A stretch of 64,000 nt of DNA from RGIG4576 sp964613095 (GCA_964613095.1 CAZTFX010000002.1:20521-84520), one strand, 5' to 3'; counted from the stretch's first letter, positions 33,301 through 41,700 are shown. Translations and numbers: made by a program. Notes: generated by a model not told the origin, from the sequence alone.

Positions 33301-33690
33301 TTCGCCTTGTTCAAAGAGACTTTGGTCGGCTTCTTTTTGAGCAACGATTTTTTCGTTTTCATACAATATAACTGTAGCCTGATAAATCGCGCGATATTGC
33401 ATATAGGAAATTGCTTCAACCGATTTTCCTACAACGTTTTTCAAATCATCGGCAGTAAAATAACTAGAAACGTAAAATGTTACCGGTTGTTCCAAATCAG
33501 CAGCTACTCCATCGTTACCATCGTAGTCGTAATCGTCGTGCCATTGAAGCTTGATTGTACTTTCGGGAGATTCCCAATTAAGGGTAACAGCGTTATAATT
33601 GGCTGTTGCCTTTAATGAATGAGGTGCTTGTGCATAAGCTAATGAAGATATTGCAAAAATTGCAATAAAGCTAAGTAAAAACTTCTTCAT
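30352..33690 (-). CDS. Large secreted repeat protein with T9SS-type tail
   Basis: 1112 residues. A signal peptide (MKKFLLSFIAIFAISSLAYA) is followed by alternating fibronectin III-like segments (ATANYNAVTLNWESPES; NPVVSSFNIYKNNVLVAQTNEYNY; CTYNVYRDNELIATGLTETTY) and four jelly-roll-like units of roughly 150 residues. Each jelly-roll unit has a W/Y-rich start and a SVDTGGSV / VVDEGSLVDGGA / VMDEGPAVEGYGD-type segment, resembling the choice-of-anchor or cleaved-adhesin modules of Bacteroidetes surface proteins. The end YNMQGIKIEKPENGIYIMKQGAKAVKIVK-type tail (given in part) is a sorting domain closely related to the tail of the protein at 55011. It is probably an adhesin or matrix protein; ligand unknown. 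No catalytic motif is seen. Confidence 0.8.
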   Translation of the reverse strand: MKKFLLSFIAIFAISSLAYAQAPHSLKATANYNAVTLNWESPESTIKLQWHDDYDYDGNDGVAADLEQPVTFYVSSYFTADDLKNVVGKSVEAISYMQYRAIYQATVILYENEKIVAQKEADQSLFEQGEYMKVNFDEPYVIKEGVNLRFAVKYVSGHNMDFVANKDAGPTVYGKGDCISNDGKTWTNTGNGNFLITATLVNNHTTAPDGFNVYCDGTKVNSEPVTETSYTLTEQTTGSHNYAVSAIYGSEEQMSYTTPAVVNSFPTPRFTKAETGILNTTLQWKAPLTAVDKLTWSNETVQTGIGGTSSSDPKIWIKNEFDPSDLIAYTGGQITAINLHLYKEETSCTISEAVLFIFEDDVMVYNQTLTQLELNLLAFDSWNKITLSTPYSITAGKKVAYGVFLRHTKKTHPVSVDTGGSVNNKGNMYSTSSPKSTFANSKPYWSSIAEGNVSGNWMMTADITSSFAETLAGYDLYRNGEKIASDINTDSYIDNVEAPGYYTYEVVAKGSNGNISSADNTTVYIELPEVYRAPYVETSKFDETTKEISASWSMDMNLTNAGDPIYITGFTGDMNLTYGSKLSADLLKTYSGYSISRIYGMIGEETGEIKVAIYTPTGTVLAEKTLAANTIEPLTTFYVELDNPVSITGEEDLYVAYTANLKANTTPIVVDEGSLVDGGAMVSFTPTEGASTWMALGTILSDANDYNIYIGALATPPTATPSSKTSAKSYILSSLPTKDIEVTAIQPKSAIDNNPVVSSFNIYKNNVLVAQTNEYNYAETLKSFGTFNYEISAVYKNGWESPRTNIISFNNTIVQKNPAPFDLTGAVSNNDLVLTWSNPSSATILTYEIGTNDNAMQLTGSGDGFYAITKYKVEDLADKVGMKISHIKFKLASTEVNSLYATVMYGDNVVYKQPIDTKSIVVGYNTVRLDNPVEIPANWEVGVGYIINGATRTPLMVMDEGPAVEGYGDYYSSSGSYWYSMKKKNKLDYNWRISAILEKADQNLIKPMSTEASSCTYNVYRDNELIATGLTETTYTVENAADGSYTVTAVTEEVETAESNAVNYSSTSAIDNVEINDNTNIEYYNMQGIKIEKPENGIYIMKQGAKAVKIVK

Positions 33691-34183
33691 AAATCCTTAA
33701 TTTTAATGATTAATAATTATTTTGTTTAAATATTTTACATTAGAGATTATATATCTTTATATATCTATATATTATAATCATCACCTTATAAGGTTTTGCT
33801 TTATTTGCTTAAAGATAGCTAATAATCTTTAAAACAGAAATAAATTCTCAGTAAAATACTTCCTTAATCATTAAAATTAGTTCGTAAAAACGATTAAAGG
33901 GTATTTGTACTGTGATTGGTATAGTTTTATTTTACCGAACAATTTAACGTAAAATCTAAAAGGTGTTTTTTTTATAAATTAGTTAATGTATTTTGAAGTT
34001 ATTATTAATAATTTGGCGCAAAAATAATTAAAACAAAATAGTAATACAAATAAAAAGCTATAAAATATTAGGATAATGCAGAAATAGAAATATTTTATGC
34101 ATTATTTATGCAAAATGGTATGTGCGAAAATATTTTGTTTAAATTTTTCTTGTATGATTTTTGTAAAAATCATGCAGGAACTG
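33691..34183. other. 493-base gap, probable long leader of the surface protein gene
   Basis: No gene is visible. The minus-strand box TATCTTTA (33810-33817) is the nearest promoter-like sequence to the surface protein gene. A perfect TATTTTTG on the minus strand at 34019-34026 lies much further upstream and would give a leader of over 300 bases. A tract of alternating TATA/TATCT repeats is at about 33745-33780. Nothing else could be identified. Confidence 0.5.
33810..33817 (-). promoter_or_regulatory. Promoter -7-like box for surface protein gene
   Basis: The minus strand reads TATCTTTA, one base off TAnnTTTG, about 120 bases upstream of the ATG. The same variant precedes the secreted endonuclease gene (43492-43499). 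Confidence 0.4.
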
Positions 34184-34903
34184 CTATATCCTTTGTTGTT
34201 TTATTGAAAGATATTGCTGACGTTCCTCCGAAGACAGTTTTTCAATTGCGTAGCGTAAGGTTGTACGAGGCATGTTTTGTGCGTGTACGTTTAAGAAATT
34301 CTTCAATGTTTCAATATCTCGTTTTCCTACTTCTCTTAACATCCATCCTGTTGCCTTGTGGATAAGGTCATGTTTGTGCGATAAATATTTTTCTGCAAGA
34401 GTGAGTGTGGTTTCAAATTGGTTATTCCTAATGAATGTGAGTGTTGAAACAATTGCAATACGTTGTTCCCACATATTTGAACTGTCACTTAATGTGAACA
34501 AAATGTCATGTGGGTGATTTAACAGGTATTCACCTAAAATATATTCACAACTCAAATCAACTAAATCCCAATTATTGATGTATTGTGTTTGTGATAGATA
34601 AAAATCCACTATTTCATTTCTTGTTGATTTGTCTTTATTTTTTTTGAAACGAAGTACAAGGGCAAATAGAGCAGATGCTCTAAATTCATGATAAGGTGAT
34701 TGAAGCAATTCTAAAATTGTTTCAAGTGAGGCATTATAATATTTTTTTGCGATTTCTCTGTTTTGTGGGGTGGTGAGTCCTAGAAAAATATCGCCTTCAC
34801 CATATTGACCTTTTCCTGTTTTGAAGAATCCGGATAAAATTTTTGCTTTTTCCGGGTTTGCCTTTTTCAATATTTCGTTTTTCCAATTTTCTGCCGTTGT
34901 CAT
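34184..34903 (-). CDS. DNA alkylation repair protein, AlkD-like
   Basis: A 239-residue all-helical HEAT-repeat protein of the AlkD family, DNA glycosylases that remove bulky or cationic alkylated bases (3-methyladenine, 7-methylguanine) without base flipping. Typical segments are FLGLTTPQNREIAKKYY, SPYHEFRASALFALVLRF, NNWDLVDLSCEYILGEYL, RIAIVSTLTFIRNNQFE and KATGWMLREVGKRD. The WDLVD aspartate matches the catalytic Asp region of AlkD. No clear promoter box is seen in the 260-base gap upstream. Confidence 0.88.
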   Translation of the reverse strand: MTTAENWKNEILKKANPEKAKILSGFFKTGKGQYGEGDIFLGLTTPQNREIAKKYYNASLETILELLQSPYHEFRASALFALVLRFKKNKDKSTRNEIVDFYLSQTQYINNWDLVDLSCEYILGEYLLNHPHDILFTLSDSSNMWEQRIAIVSTLTFIRNNQFETTLTLAEKYLSHKHDLIHKATGWMLREVGKRDIETLKNFLNVHAQNMPRTTLRYAIEKLSSEERQQYLSIKQQRI

Positions 34904-35145
34904 AAGAAATGTGTAGTCTTTTGTTGTAAAATTACAATATTTCCGTTAAAAAGTCCCGATAATTCCTTAGAACTTATGAAATTTTAAAATCTCAGAGGGT
35001 TTAAAATGCTGTAATTTAAGTAAAATCAGGTAGTTAGAGTGATTTTGAGAATGCTCTGATATTTCGATAGAAAAAACAAAAAAGTGAGTAAAACTTACAT
35101 TGTGTAAATTTTTGTTAATACATGATGTAGTATCTAATTCTATGT

Positions 35146-35153
35146 TATCTTTG
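35146..35153 (+). promoter_or_regulatory. ybeY promoter -7 box
   Basis: TATCTTTG is a perfect box only 10 bases before the first ATG (35164), favouring the second ATG at 35173 as the real start. Confidence 0.6.
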
Positions 35154-35163
35154 TATGTAATTT

Positions 35164-35592
35164 ATGTTAATTATGTCAAATATAAATTTTATAGTTAAAA
35201 ACGTTGTAATGCCGGAGTTTGATCAAGAAAGGACAAGGGCATGGATAGAAGATGTTGCCAGCCGTCATAATAAAACTGTTGGTGAACTGACCTATATTTT
35301 TTGTGATGATAAGAAAATATTGGAAGTAAATCGACAATTCTTACAACATGATTATTATACCGATATAATTACTTTTGATTATTCCAATAAACGACGAATA
35401 AGTGGAGACTTATTTATTTCACTGGATACAGTGAAAAGTAATGCCGAGCTTTTTTCGAAATCTTATGATGAGGAATTTATGCGAGTGATAATTCATGGCG
35501 TTTTACACTTATGTGGTATAAATGATAAGGGTGAGGGAGAACGCGAAATAATGGAAATACATGAGAATGAGTCACTTGCTTTATTGACTTAA
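35164..35592 (+). CDS. ybeY: rRNA maturation endoribonuclease YbeY
   Basis: 142 residues, or 139 from the ATG at 35173, which is preferred because the promoter box ends 10 bases before 35164. YbeY is a zinc-dependent single-strand RNase needed for 16S rRNA 3' processing and quality control. The zinc-binding region reads HGVLHLCGINDKGEGER. The first two histidines are present; the third ligand is displaced compared with the E. coli HGxLHLxGYDH motif, as in other Bacteroidetes YbeY. The central YTDIITFDYSNKRRISGDLFIS is also typical. mnmG follows after 13 bases. Confidence 0.92.
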   Translation: MLIMSNINFIVKNVVMPEFDQERTRAWIEDVASRHNKTVGELTYIFCDDKKILEVNRQFLQHDYYTDIITFDYSNKRRISGDLFISLDTVKSNAELFSKSYDEEFMRVIIHGVLHLCGINDKGEGEREIMEIHENESLALLT

Positions 35593-35605
35593 TTTATTTA
35601 AATGT

Positions 35606-37483
35606 ATGAAATTTGAATATGATGTAATTGTGATAGGTGCCGGTCATGCAGGTTGCGAAGCTGCGTGTGCTGCTGCTCATTTAGGTTCTTCTACGTTGCT
35701 TATTACGTTGGATATGAATAAAATAGCACAAATGAGTTGTAATCCGGCTGTTGGAGGTATAGCCAAAGGACAGATTGTACGAGAAATTGACGCTTTGGGC
35801 GGTGAAATGGGTATTGTAACCGATAAATCGGCTATACAATTCCGAATGTTGAATCGTTCTAAAGGACCGGCGATGTGGAGTCCGCGTGCGCAAAGTGATC
35901 GTATGAAATTTATGTCGGAATGGCGTAATGTGTTGGAAAATACCCCCAATTTATATATTTGGCAAGATGATGCAATAGGATTTGTATTTGATGGAAATAC
36001 TGTAGTGGGCGTCAGAACGGCTTTTGGGGTAGAATTTAAAGCGAGTGCAGTTGTTCTTACTGCCGGAACGTTTCTAAATGGACTTATGCATGTTGGGCGA
36101 GTACAGATAAAGGGAGGTCGTGTGTCGGAACCGGCTTCTTACGGTATTACCGAGCAATTGCGTGACATGGGTTTTACGACTGAAAGGATGAAAACAGGAA
36201 CTCCGGTTAGAATTGACGCACGTTCTATAAAATTCGAAATGGCGGAAAAACAAGAAGGAGATAATGATTTTCATAAATTCTCATATATGCCTGCAGTAAA
36301 GCGTGAGTTGAAACAGCGCCCATGTTGGATTGTGAATACCAATCCCGAAGTGCATGAAATATTACGTGAAGGTTTGCCGGAATCACCGTTATATAATGGG
36401 CAAATAAAAAGTATAGGTCCGCGTTACTGTCCCAGCATTGAGACTAAAATTGTAACCTTTGCCGATAAGGATTCTCATCAATTGTTTTTGGAACCGGAGG
36501 GGGAAACGACAAATGAATATTATGTAAATGGATTTTCTTCGTCATTACCTTTAGGGGTGCAGTTTAATGCTTTACAGAAAGTGCCTGCACTTGCCGATGT
36601 ACAGATATATCGTCCCGGGTATGCAATAGAATATGATTTTTTTGACCCTACTCAATTGAAACATACGCTGGAAACAAAAAAAGTGAAAAACTTATTTTTT
36701 GCGGGACAAGTGAATGGAACTACAGGCTACGAAGAAGCTGCCGGTCAAGGATTGATTGCAGGTATAAATGCGCATCAAAATGCAGTAGGAGGAGAACCTT
36801 TTGTTTTGGGTCGTGATGAAGCCTATATAGGAGTACTTATAGATGATTTGGTTACAAAAGGGGTAGATGAGCCTTATAGAATGTTTACTTCTCGTGCCGA
36901 ATACAGAATTTTGTTGCGACAAGATGATGCCGATATGAGACTAACCGAAAAATCATACAGACTTGGTCTTGCGACAAAGGAAAGATATGAGTTAATGAAA
37001 TCAAAGCGTGAACAGCGAGATCGCTTGGTTGATTTTTGTAGAGAATTTTCTGTAAAACCGTCTTTGATAAATGAAGATTTAGAAAGTCTAGGAACATCGC
37101 CATTAAAAGAAGGTTGTAAATTATATTCGCTGGTGTTACGCCCGCAACTTGATATTAATAAATTGGCTGAAATTTTAAAGCCGTTGAAGAATTTTATTGA
37201 AACACTTGAAGTTGAAAGACGCGAAGAAATTATAGAGGCAGCCGAAATATTAATAAAATATCAAGGTTATATTGACCGAGAAAAGATGATTGCCGAAAAA
37301 GTAATGCGTCTGGAGCATGTGAAGTTGAAAGGTAAATTGAAATATAGTGAGATAAATGCTATTTCAACAGAAGCAAGACAAAAGTTGGAAAAGATAGATC
37401 CGGAAACAGTGGCTCAAGCTGCACGAATACCGGGAATATCTCCAAGTGACATAAATATATTGCTTTTATTATTAGGAAGATAA
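35606..37483 (+). CDS. mnmG: tRNA uridine-5-carboxymethylaminomethyl modification enzyme MnmG
   Basis: A 625-residue FAD protein that, with MnmE, installs the cmnm5 group on wobble uridine 34 of several tRNAs. The FAD-binding Rossmann motif VIVIGAGHAGCEAACAAAHLG opens it; SCNPAVGGIAKGQIVREIDALGGEMG, FRMLNRSKGPAMWSPRAQ, GQVNGTTGYEEAAGQGLIAGINA and the C-terminal AARIPGISPSDINILLLLL are diagnostic. Length is normal. In many bacteria mnmG (gidA) lies close to the origin of replication, and here a consensus parS follows nine bases after the stop. It is part of a ybeY-mnmG unit. Confidence 0.98.
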   Translation: MKFEYDVIVIGAGHAGCEAACAAAHLGSSTLLITLDMNKIAQMSCNPAVGGIAKGQIVREIDALGGEMGIVTDKSAIQFRMLNRSKGPAMWSPRAQSDRMKFMSEWRNVLENTPNLYIWQDDAIGFVFDGNTVVGVRTAFGVEFKASAVVLTAGTFLNGLMHVGRVQIKGGRVSEPASYGITEQLRDMGFTTERMKTGTPVRIDARSIKFEMAEKQEGDNDFHKFSYMPAVKRELKQRPCWIVNTNPEVHEILREGLPESPLYNGQIKSIGPRYCPSIETKIVTFADKDSHQLFLEPEGETTNEYYVNGFSSSLPLGVQFNALQKVPALADVQIYRPGYAIEYDFFDPTQLKHTLETKKVKNLFFAGQVNGTTGYEEAAGQGLIAGINAHQNAVGGEPFVLGRDEAYIGVLIDDLVTKGVDEPYRMFTSRAEYRILLRQDDADMRLTEKSYRLGLATKERYELMKSKREQRDRLVDFCREFSVKPSLINEDLESLGTSPLKEGCKLYSLVLRPQLDINKLAEILKPLKNFIETLEVERREEIIEAAEILIKYQGYIDREKMIAEKVMRLEHVKLKGKLKYSEINAISTEARQKLEKIDPETVAQAARIPGISPSDINILLLLLGR

Positions 37484-37491
37484 ATTAAAAT

Positions 37492-37507
37492 TGTTTCACG
37501 TGGAACA
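37492..37507. other. parS chromosome-partition site
   Basis: TGTTTCACGTGGAACA; its reverse complement is TGTTCCACGTGAAACA, identical to the classical Bacillus-type parS consensus bound by ParB. It lies in the 45-base gap between mnmG and apt. ParB/parS complexes load SMC and anchor the origin region, and parS sites cluster near oriC in most bacteria. I found no second full match in the window; a half-match at the uvrC start is rejected. The protein pair ParA/ParB is not encoded here. Confidence 0.85.
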
Positions 37508-37528
37508 TTAACTTAAACAATATACAAT

Positions 37529-38062
37529 ATGGAAGAAAACAAAATGGAAAGAGTGAAGAGTTTGATTCGTGATATACCTGATTTTCCTCAAAAAGGAATT
37601 TTGTTTAGAGATCTTACTACAGCATTGAAAGATGGTCAAGCTCTACATGAAATAGGGGAGACTTTACGGGATATTTATAAGGAACTTGGTGTAACTAAAG
37701 TTGTAGGTATTGAAGCACGTGGATTTATTGGAGCTTCAGTTCTTGCTTACGAACTTGGTGCAGGGTTTGTTCCATTGCGTAAACCGGGAAAACTTCCTGC
37801 AATTACAATTAATAAAACCTATGCCAAAGAGTATGGAACCGATACAATCGAGATTCATCGTGATGCAATAGATGAAAACGATGTGGTGGTTATTCATGAT
37901 GACCTTCTTGCTACCGGTGGAACAATGGCTGCTGCCTATGAACTTGTGAAAAGTTTAAATCCCAAAAAAGTTTATATAAATTTCATAGTGGAACTTTCGG
38001 TCTTGAATGGTCGCAAAGCCTTTCCTGCAGATGCCGAGATTACCTCATTGATTACTTATTGA
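37529..38062 (+). CDS. apt: Adenine phosphoribosyltransferase
   Basis: A 177-residue purine-salvage enzyme forming AMP from adenine and PRPP. IRDIPDFPQKGILFRDLTTAL is the Apt N-terminal signature, GIEARGFIGASVLAYELGAGFVPLRKPGKLP the substrate region, and VVIHDDLLATGGTMAAAYELV the PRPP-binding loop. A second ATG 15 bases in (MERVKSL) is possible. The parS site lies just upstream, and uvrC starts 17 bases downstream. Confidence 0.97.
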   Translation: MEENKMERVKSLIRDIPDFPQKGILFRDLTTALKDGQALHEIGETLRDIYKELGVTKVVGIEARGFIGASVLAYELGAGFVPLRKPGKLPAITINKTYAKEYGTDTIEIHRDAIDENDVVVIHDDLLATGGTMAAAYELVKSLNPKKVYINFIVELSVLNGRKAFPADAEITSLITY

Positions 38063-38079
38063 AATTGATTTAAGAGGGT

Positions 38080-39882
38080 GTGGACGCACGTGAAAATTTG
38101 AAAATAAAAATAGGACTTTTACCTGATTCTCCCGGAGTCTATATGTATTTTGATAGTGAGGGGAAGATTATTTATGTAGGTAAAGCAAAAAGATTAAAAC
38201 GCAGGGTAAATTCCTATTTTAATCGAGTACATAGTGTGGCTCGCACCAATATCCTTGTCAAGAATATCCATGATATGAAATATATTGTTGTGGATAGTGA
38301 AGAAGATGCATTACATCTTGAAAACAGCTTGATAAAGGAGCATAAACCTAGATATAATGTCTTATTAAAAGATGATAAATCTTACCCTTGGATATGTGTT
38401 ACAAACGAACCGTATCCTAGGGTTTTTCTTACGCGGGAAAATCCTTCTCGTGGAGCAAAGTTTTATGGACCTTATTCTAATGTAGGTGTAGCACGAACTG
38501 TAATAGAGTTAATCAGAGAATTGTATCCTATTCGAACGTGTCGCCATGTGATAACTCCGGAAGTTGTTACGCGTGGTAAAATAAGTTTGTGTCTTCAGTA
38601 TCACATAAAAAATTGTTTGGGTTGCTGTAAAGGATATATAGGAGTTGATGAATATAAAAAATATATCGATGAAATCAGGCAAATATTAAATGGAAACACT
38701 CAACAACTATGTGATTATCTTGTCGATGAAATGGGAAAATTGGCAAGTGAATTAAAATTTGAAGAAGCACAGATTATTAAGGAGAAATACGATTTAGTCG
38801 AAAAATATAGGGCTAAATCGGTAATTGTTAGTTCACATATAAATGATATTGATGTATATGCCATTCATAGAGATGATAATTGTGCGTATATAAATTATCT
38901 GCATTTGAGAAATGGAGCAATAGTGCAGTGTCTCACGTTGGAGTACGGTGTGAAATTGGAGGAAACCGATGAAGAATTGTTGTCGATGGCTGTTGTTGAA
39001 ATAATGGCTAAATTCAATCGAAAGCCTCATGAGGTTTTGGTTCCGGTTATTCCGGAGACAGAAATGGAGGGTGTCCAGTTTATTGTACCTAAAATAGGCG
39101 ATAAGAAAAAATTATTGGATATAGCGTTGAAAAACGCAAAGCAGTTTATGATTGAGAAATTATCGCGTTCAGAGAAATTGAATCCGCAGCAACGTACCAT
39201 GAGAGTACTTACAACAATGCAACGAGATTTTCGCTTGGATGTATTGCCACGTCATATAGAATGTTTTGATAATTCCAATATACAAGGGACAAATCCTGTT
39301 GCATCATGCGTTGTTTTTAAGGACGCTGTGCCTTCAAAAAAAGATTATCGTCATTTCAATATAAAAACGGTTGTGGGACCGGATGACTTTGCTTCAATGA
39401 ATGAGGTGTTGACACGCCGTTATACACGTTTAATGGAAGAAGGTGAAGAGTTGCCTCAGTTGGTGATTGTAGATGGCGGTAAGGGGCAATTAAGTGCGGC
39501 TGTGGAGGCTTTTACCGAAATGGGTATTCGTGGTAAAGTAGCTCTTGTGGGAATAGCAAAGCGACTTGAGGAAATTTATTTTCCGGGTGACAGTGTACCT
39601 TTGTATATAGACAAAAACAGTGAATCTTTGAGAGTTGTTCAACGTTTGCGAGATGAGGCACATCGTTTCGGTATAACACATCATAGAAATAGAAGAAGTA
39701 AAGGACAAACCGTGTCTATTCTTGATGGAATAAAAGGTGTTGGAGAAGTTACGAGAGATACGTTGATAAAACATTTCAAGAGCTTGAAACGCCTTCGTGA
39801 AGCCGATGAATCGGCAGTAGCAGCAGTGGTAGGTGCTGCAAAAGCTAAAATAGTAGTTGAAGGATTGAAAAAAACAGAATAA
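38080..39882 (+). CDS. uvrC: Excinuclease ABC subunit C
   Basis: A 600-residue nucleotide-excision-repair nuclease that makes both incisions around a lesion bound by UvrB. The N-terminal GIY-YIG domain is visible as PGVYMYFDSEGKIIYVGKAKRLKRRVNSYF, the UVR motif around 205-235 (LASELKFEEAQIIKEKYDLVEKY), the RNase H-like C-terminal nuclease from IECFDNSNIQGTNPVASCVVF to VIVDGGKGQLSAA, and a terminal helix-hairpin-helix pair (ILDGIKGVGEVTRDTLIKHF). It starts with GTG at 38080. A leftward-reading CACGTG there is part of this start and not a second parS. Confidence 0.97.
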   Translation: MDARENLKIKIGLLPDSPGVYMYFDSEGKIIYVGKAKRLKRRVNSYFNRVHSVARTNILVKNIHDMKYIVVDSEEDALHLENSLIKEHKPRYNVLLKDDKSYPWICVTNEPYPRVFLTRENPSRGAKFYGPYSNVGVARTVIELIRELYPIRTCRHVITPEVVTRGKISLCLQYHIKNCLGCCKGYIGVDEYKKYIDEIRQILNGNTQQLCDYLVDEMGKLASELKFEEAQIIKEKYDLVEKYRAKSVIVSSHINDIDVYAIHRDDNCAYINYLHLRNGAIVQCLTLEYGVKLEETDEELLSMAVVEIMAKFNRKPHEVLVPVIPETEMEGVQFIVPKIGDKKKLLDIALKNAKQFMIEKLSRSEKLNPQQRTMRVLTTMQRDFRLDVLPRHIECFDNSNIQGTNPVASCVVFKDAVPSKKDYRHFNIKTVVGPDDFASMNEVLTRRYTRLMEEGEELPQLVIVDGGKGQLSAAVEAFTEMGIRGKVALVGIAKRLEEIYFPGDSVPLYIDKNSESLRVVQRLRDEAHRFGITHHRNRRSKGQTVSILDGIKGVGEVTRDTLIKHFKSLKRLREADESAVAAVVGAAKAKIVVEGLKKTE

Positions 39883-39883
39883 T

Positions 39884-40336
39884 ATGAGAATTGTAATACA
39901 AAGAGTGTTAAACGCTTCAATATCAATAGATGAAGATTTGTATAGTGCTATAAATCAAGGGCTTATGATATTGGTTGGTATTGCCGAAGGTGATACTGAA
40001 CAAGATATGGAGTGGCTTGCTACTAAAGCAGCAAATATGCGTATTTTTGATGATGAGAACGGTGTGATGAATCGCAGTGTTATAGACGTGGGTGGAGAGG
40101 TTCTTGCTGTAAGCCAGTTTACATTGACTGCGTCAACAAAGAAAGGAAACAGACCATCCTATATTCATGCTGCAGGTCATGATTTGGCTATTCCGTTATA
40201 TGATAAATTTTGTGAACGATTACAGTCTCTTATCGGTTGTGAAGTGAAAAAGGGTGTGTTTGGTGCCGATATGCAAGTGGCACTAATTAATGACGGACCG
40301 GTTACTATTATTGTAGATTCGAAATTAAAAGAGTAA
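39884..40336 (+). CDS. dtd: D-aminoacyl-tRNA deacylase
   Basis: A 150-residue enzyme that hydrolyses D-aminoacyl-tRNAs and mischarged Gly-tRNA-Ala, recycling tRNA. MRIVIQRVLNASISID, the active-site motif AVSQFTLTAST and the cross-subunit motif NDGPVTIIVDS (family NxGPVT) are all present. It begins one base after the uvrC stop, so translation is probably coupled. Confidence 0.96.
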   Translation: MRIVIQRVLNASISIDEDLYSAINQGLMILVGIAEGDTEQDMEWLATKAANMRIFDDENGVMNRSVIDVGGEVLAVSQFTLTASTKKGNRPSYIHAAGHDLAIPLYDKFCERLQSLIGCEVKKGVFGADMQVALINDGPVTIIVDSKLKE

Positions 40337-40399
40337 CTTTGGCGTTGAGGATTAAAAAAACAAAAATTGGTTTAACTGTTTTCAAAAATTGCAAGGAAA

Positions 40400-40735
40400 A
40401 TGACTTTAGAAGAGGCTCAAAAGCGCGTTGATGATTGGATTCATACTTATGGAGTACGCTATTTCAGCGAGTTAACTAATATGGCTATCCTTACAGAAGA
40501 GGTTGGAGAGGTTGCCAGAATTATTGCCAGAAAATACGGTGATCAGTCTTTTAAGCCAAGTGACAATGAAAAAGAGCTTGCTGACGAGCTTGCCGATGTT
40601 CTATGGGTGGTCTTGTGCCTTGCTAATCAAACCGGAGTGAATCTTACTGAAGCTCTTGAAGAAAATTTCCGTAAAAAAACAATAAGAGACAGTGAGAGAC
40701 ATTTAAATAATGAGAAATTAAAAAACGTACAATAA
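40400..40735 (+). CDS. MazG-like nucleotide pyrophosphohydrolase
   Basis: A 111-residue all-alpha NTP pyrophosphatase of the MazG superfamily, expected to hydrolyse (d)NTPs to monophosphates. The metal-binding EExxE...ExxD pattern appears as LTEEVGEVARIIARKYGDQSF and later KELADELADVLWVVLCLANQTG. Size and the conserved place between dtd and deoC match other Bacteroidetes. Which nucleotide it removes is not determinable. Confidence 0.9.
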   Translation: MTLEEAQKRVDDWIHTYGVRYFSELTNMAILTEEVGEVARIIARKYGDQSFKPSDNEKELADELADVLWVVLCLANQTGVNLTEALEENFRKKTIRDSERHLNNEKLKNVQ

Positions 40736-40746
40736 ATTTTACAATT

Positions 40747-41682
40747 ATGGAAGAATTACATAATCATGATTGTTGTTGTGGTCATGAACATGAACACAAT
40801 CACAATAAGTATAGAGAGGCTATTTTGCACAGTGATGTATGTATTGATGATGAAAAAATTGCTGCTACAGTAGCCGAGATTATAGCAAAGCATGCAGAGG
40901 AGAATAATAATGTAGATGTATATAAGTTTTTGCTTAATACGATTGATTTAACTACATTGAGTTCGGAAGATTCTGAAAAATCGGTTACGGAATTTGTGCA
41001 AAAGGTTAATGATTTTGAAACAAATTATCCTATGTACAAAAATGTTGCGGCAATTTGTGTATATTCTCGTTTTGCCGAGGTCGTTCGTGCTGCTCTTGAG
41101 GTTTCTGAAGTAAATATTGCTGTATGTTCTGCTAATTTCCCTTCTTCTCAGTCTCGTTTGGAGGTTAAAACCACAGAGACAGCTCTTGCTGTAATGGATG
41201 GAGCCAATGAAGTGGATATTGTGTTTAATCTTGGGTTGTACCGAGATGGAGCTTATGAAGAATTATGTGATGAAATTTCTGAAATAAAAGAAGCAGCAAA
41301 AGATGCACATTTGAAAGTTATTCTTGAGACAGGTGCTTTAAAAACTGCCGAACATATACGTAATGCATCCATATTATCAATGTATTCAGGAGCTGATTTT
41401 ATAAAGACTTCTACGGGAAAAATGTATCCCGGAGCTTCTTTGGAAGCTGCTTACGTTATGTGTAAGTGTATTAAGGAGTATTATGGTAAACATGGTGTAA
41501 TGAAAGGATTTAAGGCTTCCGGAGGAATTCGTACTACCGAGGATGCAGTGAAATATTATACCATTGTAAAAGAAGTTCTTGGAGAAAAGTGGTTGACCAA
41601 TGAATACTTCCGTATCGGTGCGTCAGGTTTAGCTAACAGCTTGTTTGCCGATATTGCAGGGAGTGAGGAAAAACCATTCTAA
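40747..41682 (+). CDS. deoC: Deoxyribose-phosphate aldolase with His/Cys-rich N-terminus
   Basis: A 311-residue class I aldolase splitting 2-deoxyribose 5-phosphate into glyceraldehyde 3-phosphate and acetaldehyde. The Schiff-base lysine is about K220 in SGADFIKTSTGKM; the other active-site regions are EVDIVFNLGLYRDG and VILETGALKTAEHI. An additional ~25-residue N-terminal stretch, NHDCCCGHEHEHNHNK, is rich in His and Cys and could bind metal. The end matches DeoC2-type proteins of this phylum, longer than the ~220-260 of minimal DeoC. It closes the uvrC-dtd-mazG-deoC run, followed by a strong terminator. Confidence 0.94.
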   Translation: MEELHNHDCCCGHEHEHNHNKYREAILHSDVCIDDEKIAATVAEIIAKHAEENNNVDVYKFLLNTIDLTTLSSEDSEKSVTEFVQKVNDFETNYPMYKNVAAICVYSRFAEVVRAALEVSEVNIAVCSANFPSSQSRLEVKTTETALAVMDGANEVDIVFNLGLYRDGAYEELCDEISEIKEAAKDAHLKVILETGALKTAEHIRNASILSMYSGADFIKTSTGKMYPGASLEAAYVMCKCIKEYYGKHGVMKGFKASGGIRTTEDAVKYYTIVKEVLGEKWLTNEYFRIGASGLANSLFADIAGSEEKPF

Positions 41683-41700
41683 AGTTGTATTTGAAAAAGT

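Noticed and set aside
34108..34365. Small plus-strand frame at the end of alkD
   Set aside because: Mostly antisense to alkD, with no signal or family features; it has no promoter box close to its start.
38085..38098. CACGTGAAAA near the uvrC start as a second parS
   Set aside because: Only the CACGTGAAA core fits; several other positions differ from the consensus, and it is explained by the opening codons of uvrC.
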